Shown one piece after another: positions 44,664 through 52,496 of a DNA stretch of 64,000 nt; the stretch's first letter is position 1, and each line of letters opens with the position of its first letter. Source of the DNA: an archaeon SCG-AAA382B04 (GTDB taxonomy: Archaea > Halobacteriota > Methanonatronarchaeia > Methanonatronarchaeales > Methanonatronarchaeaceae). Made by a program: the position numbers and the translations under genes. Under the pieces are notes generated by a model. That model was not told the DNA's origin and searched no databases. It saw nothing but the letters and a program-made list of their open reading frames with translations. The stretch covers positions 45,120-109,119 of the forward strand of contig PZKD01000062.1 in the NCBI GenBank assembly GCA_003034855.1, read 5' to 3'.

Positions 44664-45374
44664 TCACCTGAAGATGATTACTCTTAGTAATACATCTATC
44701 ATTCTTATTGGATACCAAAAAAAGGTTTCCAAATCAAACTGAGATTTACCCTCTTCCCTAATAGGCATTTCAACTGAACACTCTTCTATTTTTAGGTTTC
44801 TTCTACTTGCCTCTAATGATTGTTCTATTGCCCAATGATCATCTTTATTCCTATCTAACTTCTTCAGTGCATCGACATCATAGACCCGGTATCCTGAAGT
44901 CACATCTGTTATATCTATCCCACCTAGAAATGAAACCATTTTGGTGAAGAAGATTATCCCAGCTTTTCTGACATAGCTATATCCCTTGTGGCTCTCATTT
45001 AAGAATCTGCTACCGATAACCAAATCACATTCATCTTCTATTAACTTATTAAATAATTTTGGAATATATTTTGGGTCGTGTTGCCCATCTGCATCTAGAA
45101 GAACTAAGTAATCAAATTCCTCTTGAATCGCATACCTATACCCAGTTCTTACTGCACCACCCACACCAATATTAATTACATGAGAAACAACTTCAACTCC
45201 CTTATCTTGAACTATTTCTTTAGTTTTGTCTGTGGATGAATCGTCAACAACAACTATTTCATCAAGGTAATCTCTTTGATGTTTTCTTACTTCATCAATT
45301 ACCTTTCCAACACTTTTTTCTTCATTGAATGCGGGAATTAAAGCCAATACCTTGCCAGGAACTTCCTTAGCCAT
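44664..45374 (-). CDS. Glycosyltransferase family 2, dolichol-phosphate sugar synthase-like
   Basis: This 236-residue GT-A enzyme has LALIPAFNEEKSVGKVIDEV, IVVVDDSSTDKT, NIGVGGAVRTGYRYA, the DXD-type LLDADGQHDP, VIGSRFL and VTSGYRVYDVDAL. The length and motifs match AglJ/DPM-type enzymes that charge a polyprenyl phosphate or start an N-glycan. It has no membrane domain of its own; the DUF2304 protein behind it may supply that. Confidence 0.9.
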   Translation of the reverse strand: MAKEVPGKVLALIPAFNEEKSVGKVIDEVRKHQRDYLDEIVVVDDSSTDKTKEIVQDKGVEVVSHVINIGVGGAVRTGYRYAIQEEFDYLVLLDADGQHDPKYIPKLFNKLIEDECDLVIGSRFLNESHKGYSYVRKAGIIFFTKMVSFLGGIDITDVTSGYRVYDVDALKKLDRNKDDHWAIEQSLEASRRNLKIEECSVEMPIREEGKSQFDLETFFWYPIRMIDVLLRVIIFR

Positions 45375-45390
45375 ATTCTACCCAAATCAA

Positions 45391-46245
45391 TTAATCTTTA
45401 TTTTTATTTATATCTAAAATATTTCTTACTGAATCAATCTCGTACCTTTCACAAACCTTCCTAATTTTATTGAACAACCACGTGCCTGACCTTATCTTAT
45501 TCCTAATAGGCAAATTAGATACGGCAGATAAATCCATTAATTCCCAAGGATGGATATAAAAAACTGGAATAATGTCTTTCTCTATTAATTTATCTAAACT
45601 CCAGTAAAAATAGTTATGGCCCAATAACCTCAACCAATTCCCAGAAAAAGGCAATCTTAAAAAAGGATTAACACTAACTGGCACCTCAAATATTCTATTA
45701 TCAACTTCAAAATCATAAAACTCACTTATTCTAAAAGGCTTCATAGGAATTGATAAATCCCCATACCACCCAGGGATAGGTAAAGAAGGAATCTTAGAAC
45801 TAGAATACTTATAATTGAACTCATCTAAGAGCTGATAAAAGACCTTATCTCCTAGAATTTTTAAACCTGGTGCCCTAAAACCCAAAACTTCTTCGTTAAT
45901 TTTCTCTTCAAGAATTCTCTTAGATTCTCCTATTTCGTCTCGCATCTCTTCCTTCGTCATTTCTCTTAAGTTTTTGTGAGTAAGTGCATGAGAAGCAATC
46001 TCATGGCCCTTATCTGATATTCTCTCAACTAATCCGGGGTTTTCCTCCACCAACGAAGCAACTACGAAAAAAGTAACTTTAGAATCGGTTTCATCAAGTA
46101 AACTTAAGAGGTTTTCAACAATTTCATCCTGATCTAAATCAAAAGATTCAGCTTTAGTTTTTGATTCACTCAATGATTTTTGATTTAGGAATTCCAAATC
46201 AACCGTTAAGCAAACTTTTCCTTTACTATTATTTCTTCGATTCAT
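45391..46245 (-). CDS. Polysaccharide deacetylase (carbohydrate esterase 4)
   Basis: This 284-residue protein has the NodB fold: CLTVDLEF (catalytic/metal Asp), VTFFVVASLVEENPG, HEIASHALTHKNL (metal-binding His-x3-His), LGFRAPGLK, and a late PVFYIHPWELMD. It removes N-acetyl or similar groups from sugars. Its first bases overlap the TrmB-like gene by 17, and a GT2 follows. It may act on a lipid-linked aminosugar, in line with the UDP-GlcNAc block at 51-57 kb. Confidence 0.88.
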   Translation of the reverse strand: MNRRNNSKGKVCLTVDLEFLNQKSLSESKTKAESFDLDQDEIVENLLSLLDETDSKVTFFVVASLVEENPGLVERISDKGHEIASHALTHKNLREMTKEEMRDEIGESKRILEEKINEEVLGFRAPGLKILGDKVFYQLLDEFNYKYSSSKIPSLPIPGWYGDLSIPMKPFRISEFYDFEVDNRIFEVPVSVNPFLRLPFSGNWLRLLGHNYFYWSLDKLIEKDIIPVFYIHPWELMDLSAVSNLPIRNKIRSGTWLFNKIRKVCERYEIDSVRNILDINKNKD

Positions 46246-47062
46246 AGTTCCATATCAAATTAAAATATCTTGCCATCCCAGCCACTAAACTAGGGTTTTC
46301 TGTCAAAGCTGCTTCTCTCAGAGCTAATGGAACTTCTTTTTCTTCTACTAAAAAGATTGTTTTTCCACTTTCATATTCTAAGCTAGGATCTATAATAGTG
46401 CCTCTTAATGGCAGTTTTTCCTCACTGAACCTAAAATCTACACTAGGCAATTCATTCTTTATTTTTTTAATTATTTTTTCTTGTATTTTCCTATTTTCTT
46501 TTGAGAGATTTTTTTTATCTAAAAAAAGAATTCTAACATCCAAATCTTTCTCTTTTATTGCTTTTTTTAGTGTTTTTTTGGTTCTTGGGTAGTATTCGAA
46601 GCTTTTGGTTGATATTAGTATTTCTTCGTTTGCTTGTTTGTATAGTAATTGTGTTTGTTTTTCACTTGGTTCTCCAACATCAATTAGCTCTAACAAGCTT
46701 TTCCTATTTCCACTTGCTTCGTTATAGATTGAAGTTAATTTTTTTGTTAGGTTTTTCTGTTTTTCCTGTATTTTTTGAATTTGTTTTTGTTTTTCTAGTT
46801 TTTTGTTTTGTCTTAGTCTTTTGAGGATTTGTTTTGGTTTTTTTGTTTCATAGAGCTTGGGTCTTCCTGGTTTTTCTTTTACCAAGCCATGGTTTCTTAA
46901 TACCTTCAAGACTTCGTAGACTCTGTTTTTTGGTACTCCACTTGTTTCGGCTATTTTTGATGCTTTTGCTTCTCCTAGCTGTATTAGGCTAACTAATACT
47001 TTTGATTCGTATTCTTTGAATCCTAGTTCCTCGAATTCTTCTATTATTTCGCTTAAATTCAT
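46229..47062 (-). CDS. TrmB-family transcription regulator
   Basis: This 277-residue protein has a winged helix at residues 1-75 (LGFKEYESKVLVSLIQLGEA, SGVPKNRVYEVLKVLRNHGL), a basic coiled coil (residues 75-110) and a C-terminal TrmB/PLD-like effector domain (ISTKSFEYYP, VRILFLDKKN, VEEKEVPLALREAA, a terminal YFNLIWNYESKK). TrmB proteins sense sugars and regulate sugar genes. It lies inside the glycan operon between an epimerase and the deacetylase, so it may control this operon. Confidence 0.88.
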   Translation of the reverse strand: MNLSEIIEEFEELGFKEYESKVLVSLIQLGEAKASKIAETSGVPKNRVYEVLKVLRNHGLVKEKPGRPKLYETKKPKQILKRLRQNKKLEKQKQIQKIQEKQKNLTKKLTSIYNEASGNRKSLLELIDVGEPSEKQTQLLYKQANEEILISTKSFEYYPRTKKTLKKAIKEKDLDVRILFLDKKNLSKENRKIQEKIIKKIKNELPSVDFRFSEEKLPLRGTIIDPSLEYESGKTIFLVEEKEVPLALREAALTENPSLVAGMARYFNLIWNYESKK

Positions 47063-47072
47063 CTTATTTTCG

Positions 47073-48011
47073 CTAATAATTTTCTAGATACCAATTAACT
47101 ACTTTCTGAAGACCCTTTTTTAGAGAAACTGTGGGTTCGAAATCGAGTTTTTTTCTGGCTTTTGTTATGTCTGTGTAGTTCTTGTAGATCTCTCCCTCCC
47201 TCGCCTCTTTGTAATTAGGCTCAGGGACATCAACTCCTTTTTCTGTCATTGTTTGTTTTATTTGGTTGTATAGTTGGTTTATTGTGGTTTCTTCACTAGT
47301 TCCAAGTTGAATTAACTCGTAATCATTTTCTAAGTCTAGTGATTTAAGTATTCCTTGGCAAATGTCATCTACGTGGATGAAGTCCCTAGTTTGGTTTCCA
47401 TCACCATAAACCACAACCTCCTCACCATCCAAAACCTCCCTAATGAATTTGTGTATCACACTGGTCTTGTGAACGGATTTTGGACCATAGACATTACTAA
47501 ACCTCAAAGCAGTTGTTTTTATGTCATAGGAGCTGGCGAATGCACTACAATAGGCCTCACCCGCCAACTTACTTGCACCATATGGACTAAGTGGCTCCGG
47601 AACCTTTTCCTCACTAATAGGCATCTCATCCACCTCACCAACTGGAGCCGCTGAAGATGCATGAACAAATCTACTAACACCAAGATCCCTAGAAGCCTCC
47701 AAGAGATTTAATAAACCCATTATGTTAATCTCCGCATCCTCTCTTGGATCATCAATTGAGGGTATAACTCCTACTTGTGCAGCTAAATTAACAACAAAAT
47801 CACAACCCTTTACTGCTTCTCTAACATCTTTTTTATCTCGAATATCGGCCTCAATTAACTCAACCCTATCTGATTTTGGCAAATATTCCTTTTTCCCATT
47901 AGATAAGTTGTCATAAGCAATTATTTTCCAATCAGTTTTATCTAATAAATATTCTGTTAGGTTGGAGCCTATAAATCCACAAGCACCCGTAACAAGTATT
48001 GTTTCAGTCAT
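47073..48011 (-). CDS. NAD-dependent UDP-sugar epimerase
   Basis: This 312-residue extended SDR protein has ILVTGACGFIGSNLTEYLL, VNLAAQVGVIPSIDDP, VHASSAAPVGEV, catalytic Tyr in SPYGASKLAGEAY, RFSNVYGP, and VYGDGNQTRDFIHVDDI. It resembles archaeal GalE-type UDP-glucose/UDP-GlcNAc 4-epimerases. It overlaps the thioredoxin gene by four bases, which in turn follows the sulfoquinovose synthase. The exact sugar cannot be fixed from sequence alone. Confidence 0.9.
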   Translation of the reverse strand: MTETILVTGACGFIGSNLTEYLLDKTDWKIIAYDNLSNGKKEYLPKSDRVELIEADIRDKKDVREAVKGCDFVVNLAAQVGVIPSIDDPREDAEINIMGLLNLLEASRDLGVSRFVHASSAAPVGEVDEMPISEEKVPEPLSPYGASKLAGEAYCSAFASSYDIKTTALRFSNVYGPKSVHKTSVIHKFIREVLDGEEVVVYGDGNQTRDFIHVDDICQGILKSLDLENDYELIQLGTSEETTINQLYNQIKQTMTEKGVDVPEPNYKEAREGEIYKNYTDITKARKKLDFEPTVSLKKGLQKVVNWYLENY

Positions 48012-48328
48012 TTTTTTGCCTCTTTTATCATTTCTTTTAATTGTTTTTTGGTTTTTGCAGCCACATCTCTATCCACTAACTCACCATCTTTAAATATTAA
48101 AAAAGATGGAACACCCCTAATATTGTATTGGTCGGCTATTTCGCGGTTACGGTCAACATTAACCCCAACAAACTTAATGTCACTTACTTCCTCACTAAGT
48201 TCTTTTATTGTGTTTTCCATGGATTTGCAGGCGGTGCACCAGCTGGCCCACCAAAAACTAAAAACCAAATCACTCTCATCAACTACCTCTTCTTTGAATC
48301 CATTTGAATCAACTGATTTCAAACTCAT
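48008..48328 (-). CDS. Thioredoxin-like protein
   Basis: This 106-residue thioredoxin fold has the active site WASWCTACKSM (Cys-Thr-Ala-Cys), FVGVNVDRNREIADQYNIRG, cis-Pro in GVPSFLIFKDG. It is cytoplasmic, with no signal peptide. It lies 10 bases after the UDP-sulfoquinovose synthase gene. The placement suggests it may serve reductive sulfur chemistry, for example supplying sulfite by reduction of activated sulfate. That link is inference; no sulfate-assimilation genes are in the window. Confidence 0.88.
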   Translation of the reverse strand: MSLKSVDSNGFKEEVVDESDLVFSFWWASWCTACKSMENTIKELSEEVSDIKFVGVNVDRNREIADQYNIRGVPSFLIFKDGELVDRDVAAKTKKQLKEMIKEAKK

Positions 48329-48338
48329 CTATTTAACC

Positions 48339-49859
48339 TTAATCCTCTTTTCCTCGATCAATCTTTCCTTTATAACGACCCATCTCTTTCTCACCTGGCT
48401 CATATTCTTCAATAACACCTAATTCACCATCTTGGCTATCCCAACGAGTTTCGGGTAGAATCACTTCTCTGTTTTCTCTAATCCGTTCCTTTACTCTTTC
48501 CTGTGTTAGCACTTCAAACATCTTCTCCACTTCCTCATGCATCGAGATATTAGATTCAAACCCAAATTCTTTTGGTAATTTCCTAGCTATTGCATAGAAG
48601 GGGTGTTGTTCTGGTTCAACGCGGGGATTCTCAATTCGTTGGATACTGGTGTCTAAATCAAATTCGTTTTGTGCGACATCGGCAACGGTTTCAGCAACTT
48701 CCTTTACTTTATGAACACCACTAATTTGATTCACTACATCGTATTGTCCGGGTTCTGATGGTGATCCTATTAATCTAACCATACACTCCATCGCATCACG
48801 TAAAGGAATCATTCCTCTAATTTGTTCGCCTTCTCCATAAACAGTTAACGGTATATCACTAACTGCTTGACTCACAAAGCGATTTATCAGGGTTCCAAAT
48901 GCCTCATCCACATCCAAACGAGTTCTTAAACGCTTATCTTGAGCTAATTCTTCTGTATGCACGCCATAAATTATGCCCTGCATTACGTCCATAGATCTCA
49001 TCCACCAATATTTGCAAGATTCATAGATGTTGTATGTGTCGTGGACTTTACTGCAGTGATAGAAGCTAGCTGGATCCCTAGGAGTCATTTCTCCTCCAAG
49101 GCTCCATTCTTTGTCTTCCCATTCAATTTTGGCGTCGCTTGGGAATAGTCCTTCGAATAAGGGTCTTCCAGTTAGGGGGGATCCCATTTCTCCCATCGTG
49201 CCCAACTTAACTAAAGAAGTGGTTGGGACCTCGTCCTTCATTATGTGTAAAAGCTTCAATGTGCCCAAAACATTATTATCCTGAACCTCTACCGCATTCT
49301 TCATTCCACCCATGCTGTATGGTGCTGATGAGATTTCTGCGTAGTGAACGATGGATTCGGGCTCTACTTCTTGAATAAAATCCCTTAACTTGTCTTCATC
49401 CCTTAAATCCATCTCCCGGAAATTTATGTCTATGTCGAGAACTTCTTTTGCTGCTTCCAAGCGCTCATCAATTGGCCTAATCGGAACAACTGACTGAGAA
49501 CCCTTCTCATCCACTAATTCTCTCCTAGTGAAGTTATCAATCCCACTTACCTGGCAACCTAGGTTTCCGAGTTTTAGTGCAAGAGTCCAACCTAGGTATC
49601 CATCGATTCCCAAAATCATTACCCGCATATCCTCTAATAAATACCCATATTCTGTTTCTCTCCACTCCGGGCAGTTTTGGAATTCGATTGTTGGCTCGAA
49701 ATGTCCCAACCCGGGTCTTCGTTTGCATTCGATCATTATTTGTTTGCTTTCGCCTTTTGGTACTATGCGTCCTGATTGTCCGCATCCTCTGAAGTCTACG
49801 TTTCCTTTTAGTTTTGCTGCTGGACAGTTCCAACAAGTTTTCTGAGCATTATGAGTCAT
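48339..49859 (-). CDS. UDP-sulfoquinovose synthase-like protein with Cys-rich N-terminal extension
   Basis: Residues about 79-506 are an SDR enzyme of the SqdB/Agl3 type: MRVMILGIDGYLGWTLALKL, HYAEISSAPYSM, GTMGEMG, catalytic Tyr in SFYHCSKVHDTYN, and QGIIYGVHTEE. This enzyme makes UDP-sulfoquinovose from UDP-glucose and sulfite. Residues 1-78 are an extra segment with cysteines at 9, 12, 26, 45 and 63 (CWNCPAAK ... FRGCGQSG) that may bind zinc or a cluster. A normal SqdB would begin at Met-79. Thioredoxin follows 10 bases later. The enzyme call is firm; the extension is unexplained. Confidence 0.88.
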   Translation of the reverse strand: MTHNAQKTCWNCPAAKLKGNVDFRGCGQSGRIVPKGESKQIMIECKRRPGLGHFEPTIEFQNCPEWRETEYGYLLEDMRVMILGIDGYLGWTLALKLGNLGCQVSGIDNFTRRELVDEKGSQSVVPIRPIDERLEAAKEVLDIDINFREMDLRDEDKLRDFIQEVEPESIVHYAEISSAPYSMGGMKNAVEVQDNNVLGTLKLLHIMKDEVPTTSLVKLGTMGEMGSPLTGRPLFEGLFPSDAKIEWEDKEWSLGGEMTPRDPASFYHCSKVHDTYNIYESCKYWWMRSMDVMQGIIYGVHTEELAQDKRLRTRLDVDEAFGTLINRFVSQAVSDIPLTVYGEGEQIRGMIPLRDAMECMVRLIGSPSEPGQYDVVNQISGVHKVKEVAETVADVAQNEFDLDTSIQRIENPRVEPEQHPFYAIARKLPKEFGFESNISMHEEVEKMFEVLTQERVKERIRENREVILPETRWDSQDGELGVIEEYEPGEKEMGRYKGKIDRGKED

Positions 49860-49901
49860 TTTTAATCTAATCCTCCATCTTTAATCCATTCTTTAATCTA
49901 G

Positions 49902-51140
49902 TTATAAGTATGATAATACGTCTTCGATGCTTGGTTTATTATTTGGAACTTGGTGTGTGTTTTTTAGGTATAGGAAGCTGTCTTCGTATGTGTGTTTTCC
50001 ACTAAAAACATCTTCTTCGAAAACTTCTTGGGCCTCGATTTTTCCTCGGAATCGTAGGCCTTTGTTGGGTAGGATAACTAGGTCGGGGGCGTCTTCGAAA
50101 TTAGAGCCACTATAGATCTGGTTTCGCCTATAAATTTCTTTAACTACATTTCTTCCTTCGTACTTGAAGTTTTTGAAGGCTTTTTTTAGTTCTTTTATTA
50201 TCTTTTCCTCCTCTTTTGGCTTAACAGAGCCATTTGGGTATTTGTTTTGTTTGTGTAGGTAGATTCTTCCTGGATCCATCGCAAAAGCAGTTGTTTCTTG
50301 AGTTATTTGCTTATATCGCTCCTTGTCCTCATTTAAGTCGAGGAAACCTTGTTTTTGTAGGAATTTGTTGAGGTAGACGTTTGTTTGTATTTGTTCCATT
50401 CCGTGATCGGATAATATTGCAAGTTGGCCGTTGTGTCTTTCAGCAATTTCCCCTATTATTTCATCCACTTTCCTAAAGTATTCTTTAAATCTCTGGTGGT
50501 GTTCGTGGTCTTTGTTCTTGAAGGCGTTCCACATGAAGTGGCCTAAGCGATCGCTTCCCGTAAAAACAAGGGTGAAGATGTCCCATTCTCGCTCCCACAT
50601 CCCCCGATATAACTCTATTCTTTTTTCTAAAGTATCAAATAGGTCGTCTAGGAATAACCTGAGTGATTTGTGTGCTTTTTCGGAATCTACATCCACCTTA
50701 TAACCAATTTCCTCCAAATAACTTAACTCTTCCTTGGGATAAACAGCTTTCTCTAAATTAGGAGAAACAAAACCACTAACATGGAAACCATTTAGCTTCT
50801 GTGCAGGATAAGTCGTCGGAACATTAATAACAATACTTCTCTTGTCATCATGCATTTGCCAGTAAGTAGGTGAGTCCAAGCTACGGAAATCTGGAAAACT
50901 CATGTTATAGCTTCCAGGAATTAGTTCTGTGAACCCATAGACGCCATGTTCTCCTGGATTCTTACCTGTGATCATTGAACTCCAAGAAATAGAAGAAATT
51001 GGAGGAATACTAGAATTCATCTTTGAGAAATATCCTTCTTCTCTTAGTTCCCGAAAGTTTGGCATTACGCCTTCATCACTATATTCTTCCATTAAGCGAT
51101 AGGGAACTCCATCGATTCCTATGATAGCTGTTTCTTTCAT
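49902..51140 (-). CDS. AP-superfamily phosphodiesterase/nucleotide pyrophosphatase-like protein
   Basis: This 412-residue protein has AIIGIDGVPYRLMEEYSDEG (first metal site), IPPISSISWSSMITGKNPGE (nucleophile region), HVSGFVSPNLEKAVYP, LVFTGSDRLGHFMWNAF, LAILSDHGMEQIQTNVYLN and late DLVILPNKGLRF with GKHTYEDSF. It closely resembles archaeal and bacterial members near glycan genes. It lies 42 bases upstream of the UDP-sulfoquinovose synthase in the same direction. A sugar- or lipid-linked phosphoester is the likely substrate. Confidence 0.88.
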   Translation of the reverse strand: MKETAIIGIDGVPYRLMEEYSDEGVMPNFRELREEGYFSKMNSSIPPISSISWSSMITGKNPGEHGVYGFTELIPGSYNMSFPDFRSLDSPTYWQMHDDKRSIVINVPTTYPAQKLNGFHVSGFVSPNLEKAVYPKEELSYLEEIGYKVDVDSEKAHKSLRLFLDDLFDTLEKRIELYRGMWEREWDIFTLVFTGSDRLGHFMWNAFKNKDHEHHQRFKEYFRKVDEIIGEIAERHNGQLAILSDHGMEQIQTNVYLNKFLQKQGFLDLNEDKERYKQITQETTAFAMDPGRIYLHKQNKYPNGSVKPKEEEKIIKELKKAFKNFKYEGRNVVKEIYRRNQIYSGSNFEDAPDLVILPNKGLRFRGKIEAQEVFEEDVFSGKHTYEDSFLYLKNTHQVPNNKPSIEDVLSYL

Positions 51141-51288
51141 AATTTTTGTTTCCTATTTTTTTGGTTGGTTTTGTATTATTTAGATTAAAACAATACTTAA
51201 AAGTTACTCAAAAAATAAGTAACTAATAAATAGTGGGATAAACACAATACAAAACAACCCACAAAAACCTAAAAGAGGAAAATATAAG

Positions 51289-52488
51289 ATGAAAGCTGTT
51301 GTCCTAGCGGCAGGAGAAGGCCAAAGAATGCGGCCATTCACATACACCCAGCCAAAAGTAATGTTACCAGTAGCAAACAAACCAATCCTAGAATACGCAA
51401 TCCAATCCCTCTCAAAAACAGGAATAAAAGACATCACCCTAATCGTAGGCTACAAAAAAGAACGCATACAAAACTACTTCGAAGACGGAAAAAACTGGAA
51501 CACCAACCTAACCTACGTAGAACAAAACAAACAACTAGGAACCGCACACGCACTAAAACAAACAAAAAAAGAACTAAAAAACCAAGACAAATTCCTCCTA
51601 CTCAACGGAGACACCTTAGTCGACAAAAAACGCATACAAGACATCAAAGACCAAAAAAACGCAATACTAACATCCAAAACAGAAAGACCACAAGACTACG
51701 GCGCAATCCAAACAAAAAACCATAGAGTACAGAAAATAATAGAAAAACCCAACCAACAAATATCTAAAAAAGTCAACACAGGCGTCTACTCCCTAACCCC
51801 AAAAATATTCAAAGCAATCGAAGAAATCGAACTATCACCACGAGGCGAATACGAAATAACCACAGCAATCCAAAAACTCATCGAAAAAGACATTGAATTC
51901 AAAGCCATCGAATCAACTGGCCTATGGGTTGATGCAGTATATCCATGGAATCTCCTAGAAGTCAACCAAAAAATGCTCCAAAAACAAAACCATGAACAGA
52001 ATGGAAAAATAAAACCAGGGGCAACTGTAGCTGAAGATGCTTCAATTGGAGAAAACACCAAGATCAGACCAGGAACCTATATCCTAGGACCAACCAAGAT
52101 AGGCAAAAACTGCGACATAGGACCAAACACCGTAATCCTTCCCTCTACATCAATAAGAGATAACTCCTCAATTGGACCAAATACAACGATAGAAAACTCT
52201 ATTTTGATGCGTGATTGCCGAATAAAACCAAACACATACATAACCAACTCAGTCCTAGGCAACTACACAAAAATAGGAGCACAAACAACCCTAGACGCAG
52301 CAAAAACACAAGTAAAAGTTAATGACGAACTAATTGAAGTAGATAAAGTCGGATCCATGATTGGAGAATCAACCACGATAGGAACAAACACCTCAATCAA
52401 GCCAGGAACACTCATTGGAAAAAACTGCGACATCGGCTCAAACCAAATAGTTAGAGAGAATGTGCAAAGCAATACAAAAGTGAGGTGA
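51289..52488 (+). CDS. Bifunctional sugar-1-phosphate nucleotidyltransferase/acetyltransferase (GlmU-like)
   Basis: This 399-residue protein has a nucleotidyltransferase domain first (VVLAAGEGQRMRPFTYTQPK, LLNGDTLVD, IIEKPNQQ, NTGVYSLTPKIF). A left-handed beta-helix follows from about 245 (IGENTKIRPGTYILGPTKIG) and ends with MIGESTTIGTNTSIKPGTLI. In archaea such enzymes make UDP-GlcNAc from glucosamine-1-phosphate. It lies eight bases before glmS, the first enzyme of the route, and the two are surely co-transcribed. Unlike its neighbours it favours C-ending codons in long stretches. Confidence 0.9.
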   Translation: MKAVVLAAGEGQRMRPFTYTQPKVMLPVANKPILEYAIQSLSKTGIKDITLIVGYKKERIQNYFEDGKNWNTNLTYVEQNKQLGTAHALKQTKKELKNQDKFLLLNGDTLVDKKRIQDIKDQKNAILTSKTERPQDYGAIQTKNHRVQKIIEKPNQQISKKVNTGVYSLTPKIFKAIEEIELSPRGEYEITTAIQKLIEKDIEFKAIESTGLWVDAVYPWNLLEVNQKMLQKQNHEQNGKIKPGATVAEDASIGENTKIRPGTYILGPTKIGKNCDIGPNTVILPSTSIRDNSSIGPNTTIENSILMRDCRIKPNTYITNSVLGNYTKIGAQTTLDAAKTQVKVNDELIEVDKVGSMIGESTTIGTNTSIKPGTLIGKNCDIGSNQIVRENVQSNTKVR

Positions 52489-52496
52489 ACTCATAG

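Noticed and set aside
49528..49845. Overlapping 70-105 residue frames on both strands at the start of the sulfoquinovose synthase gene
   Set aside because: They are shadows of the Cys-containing N-terminal extension; only the long frame joins a known enzyme.
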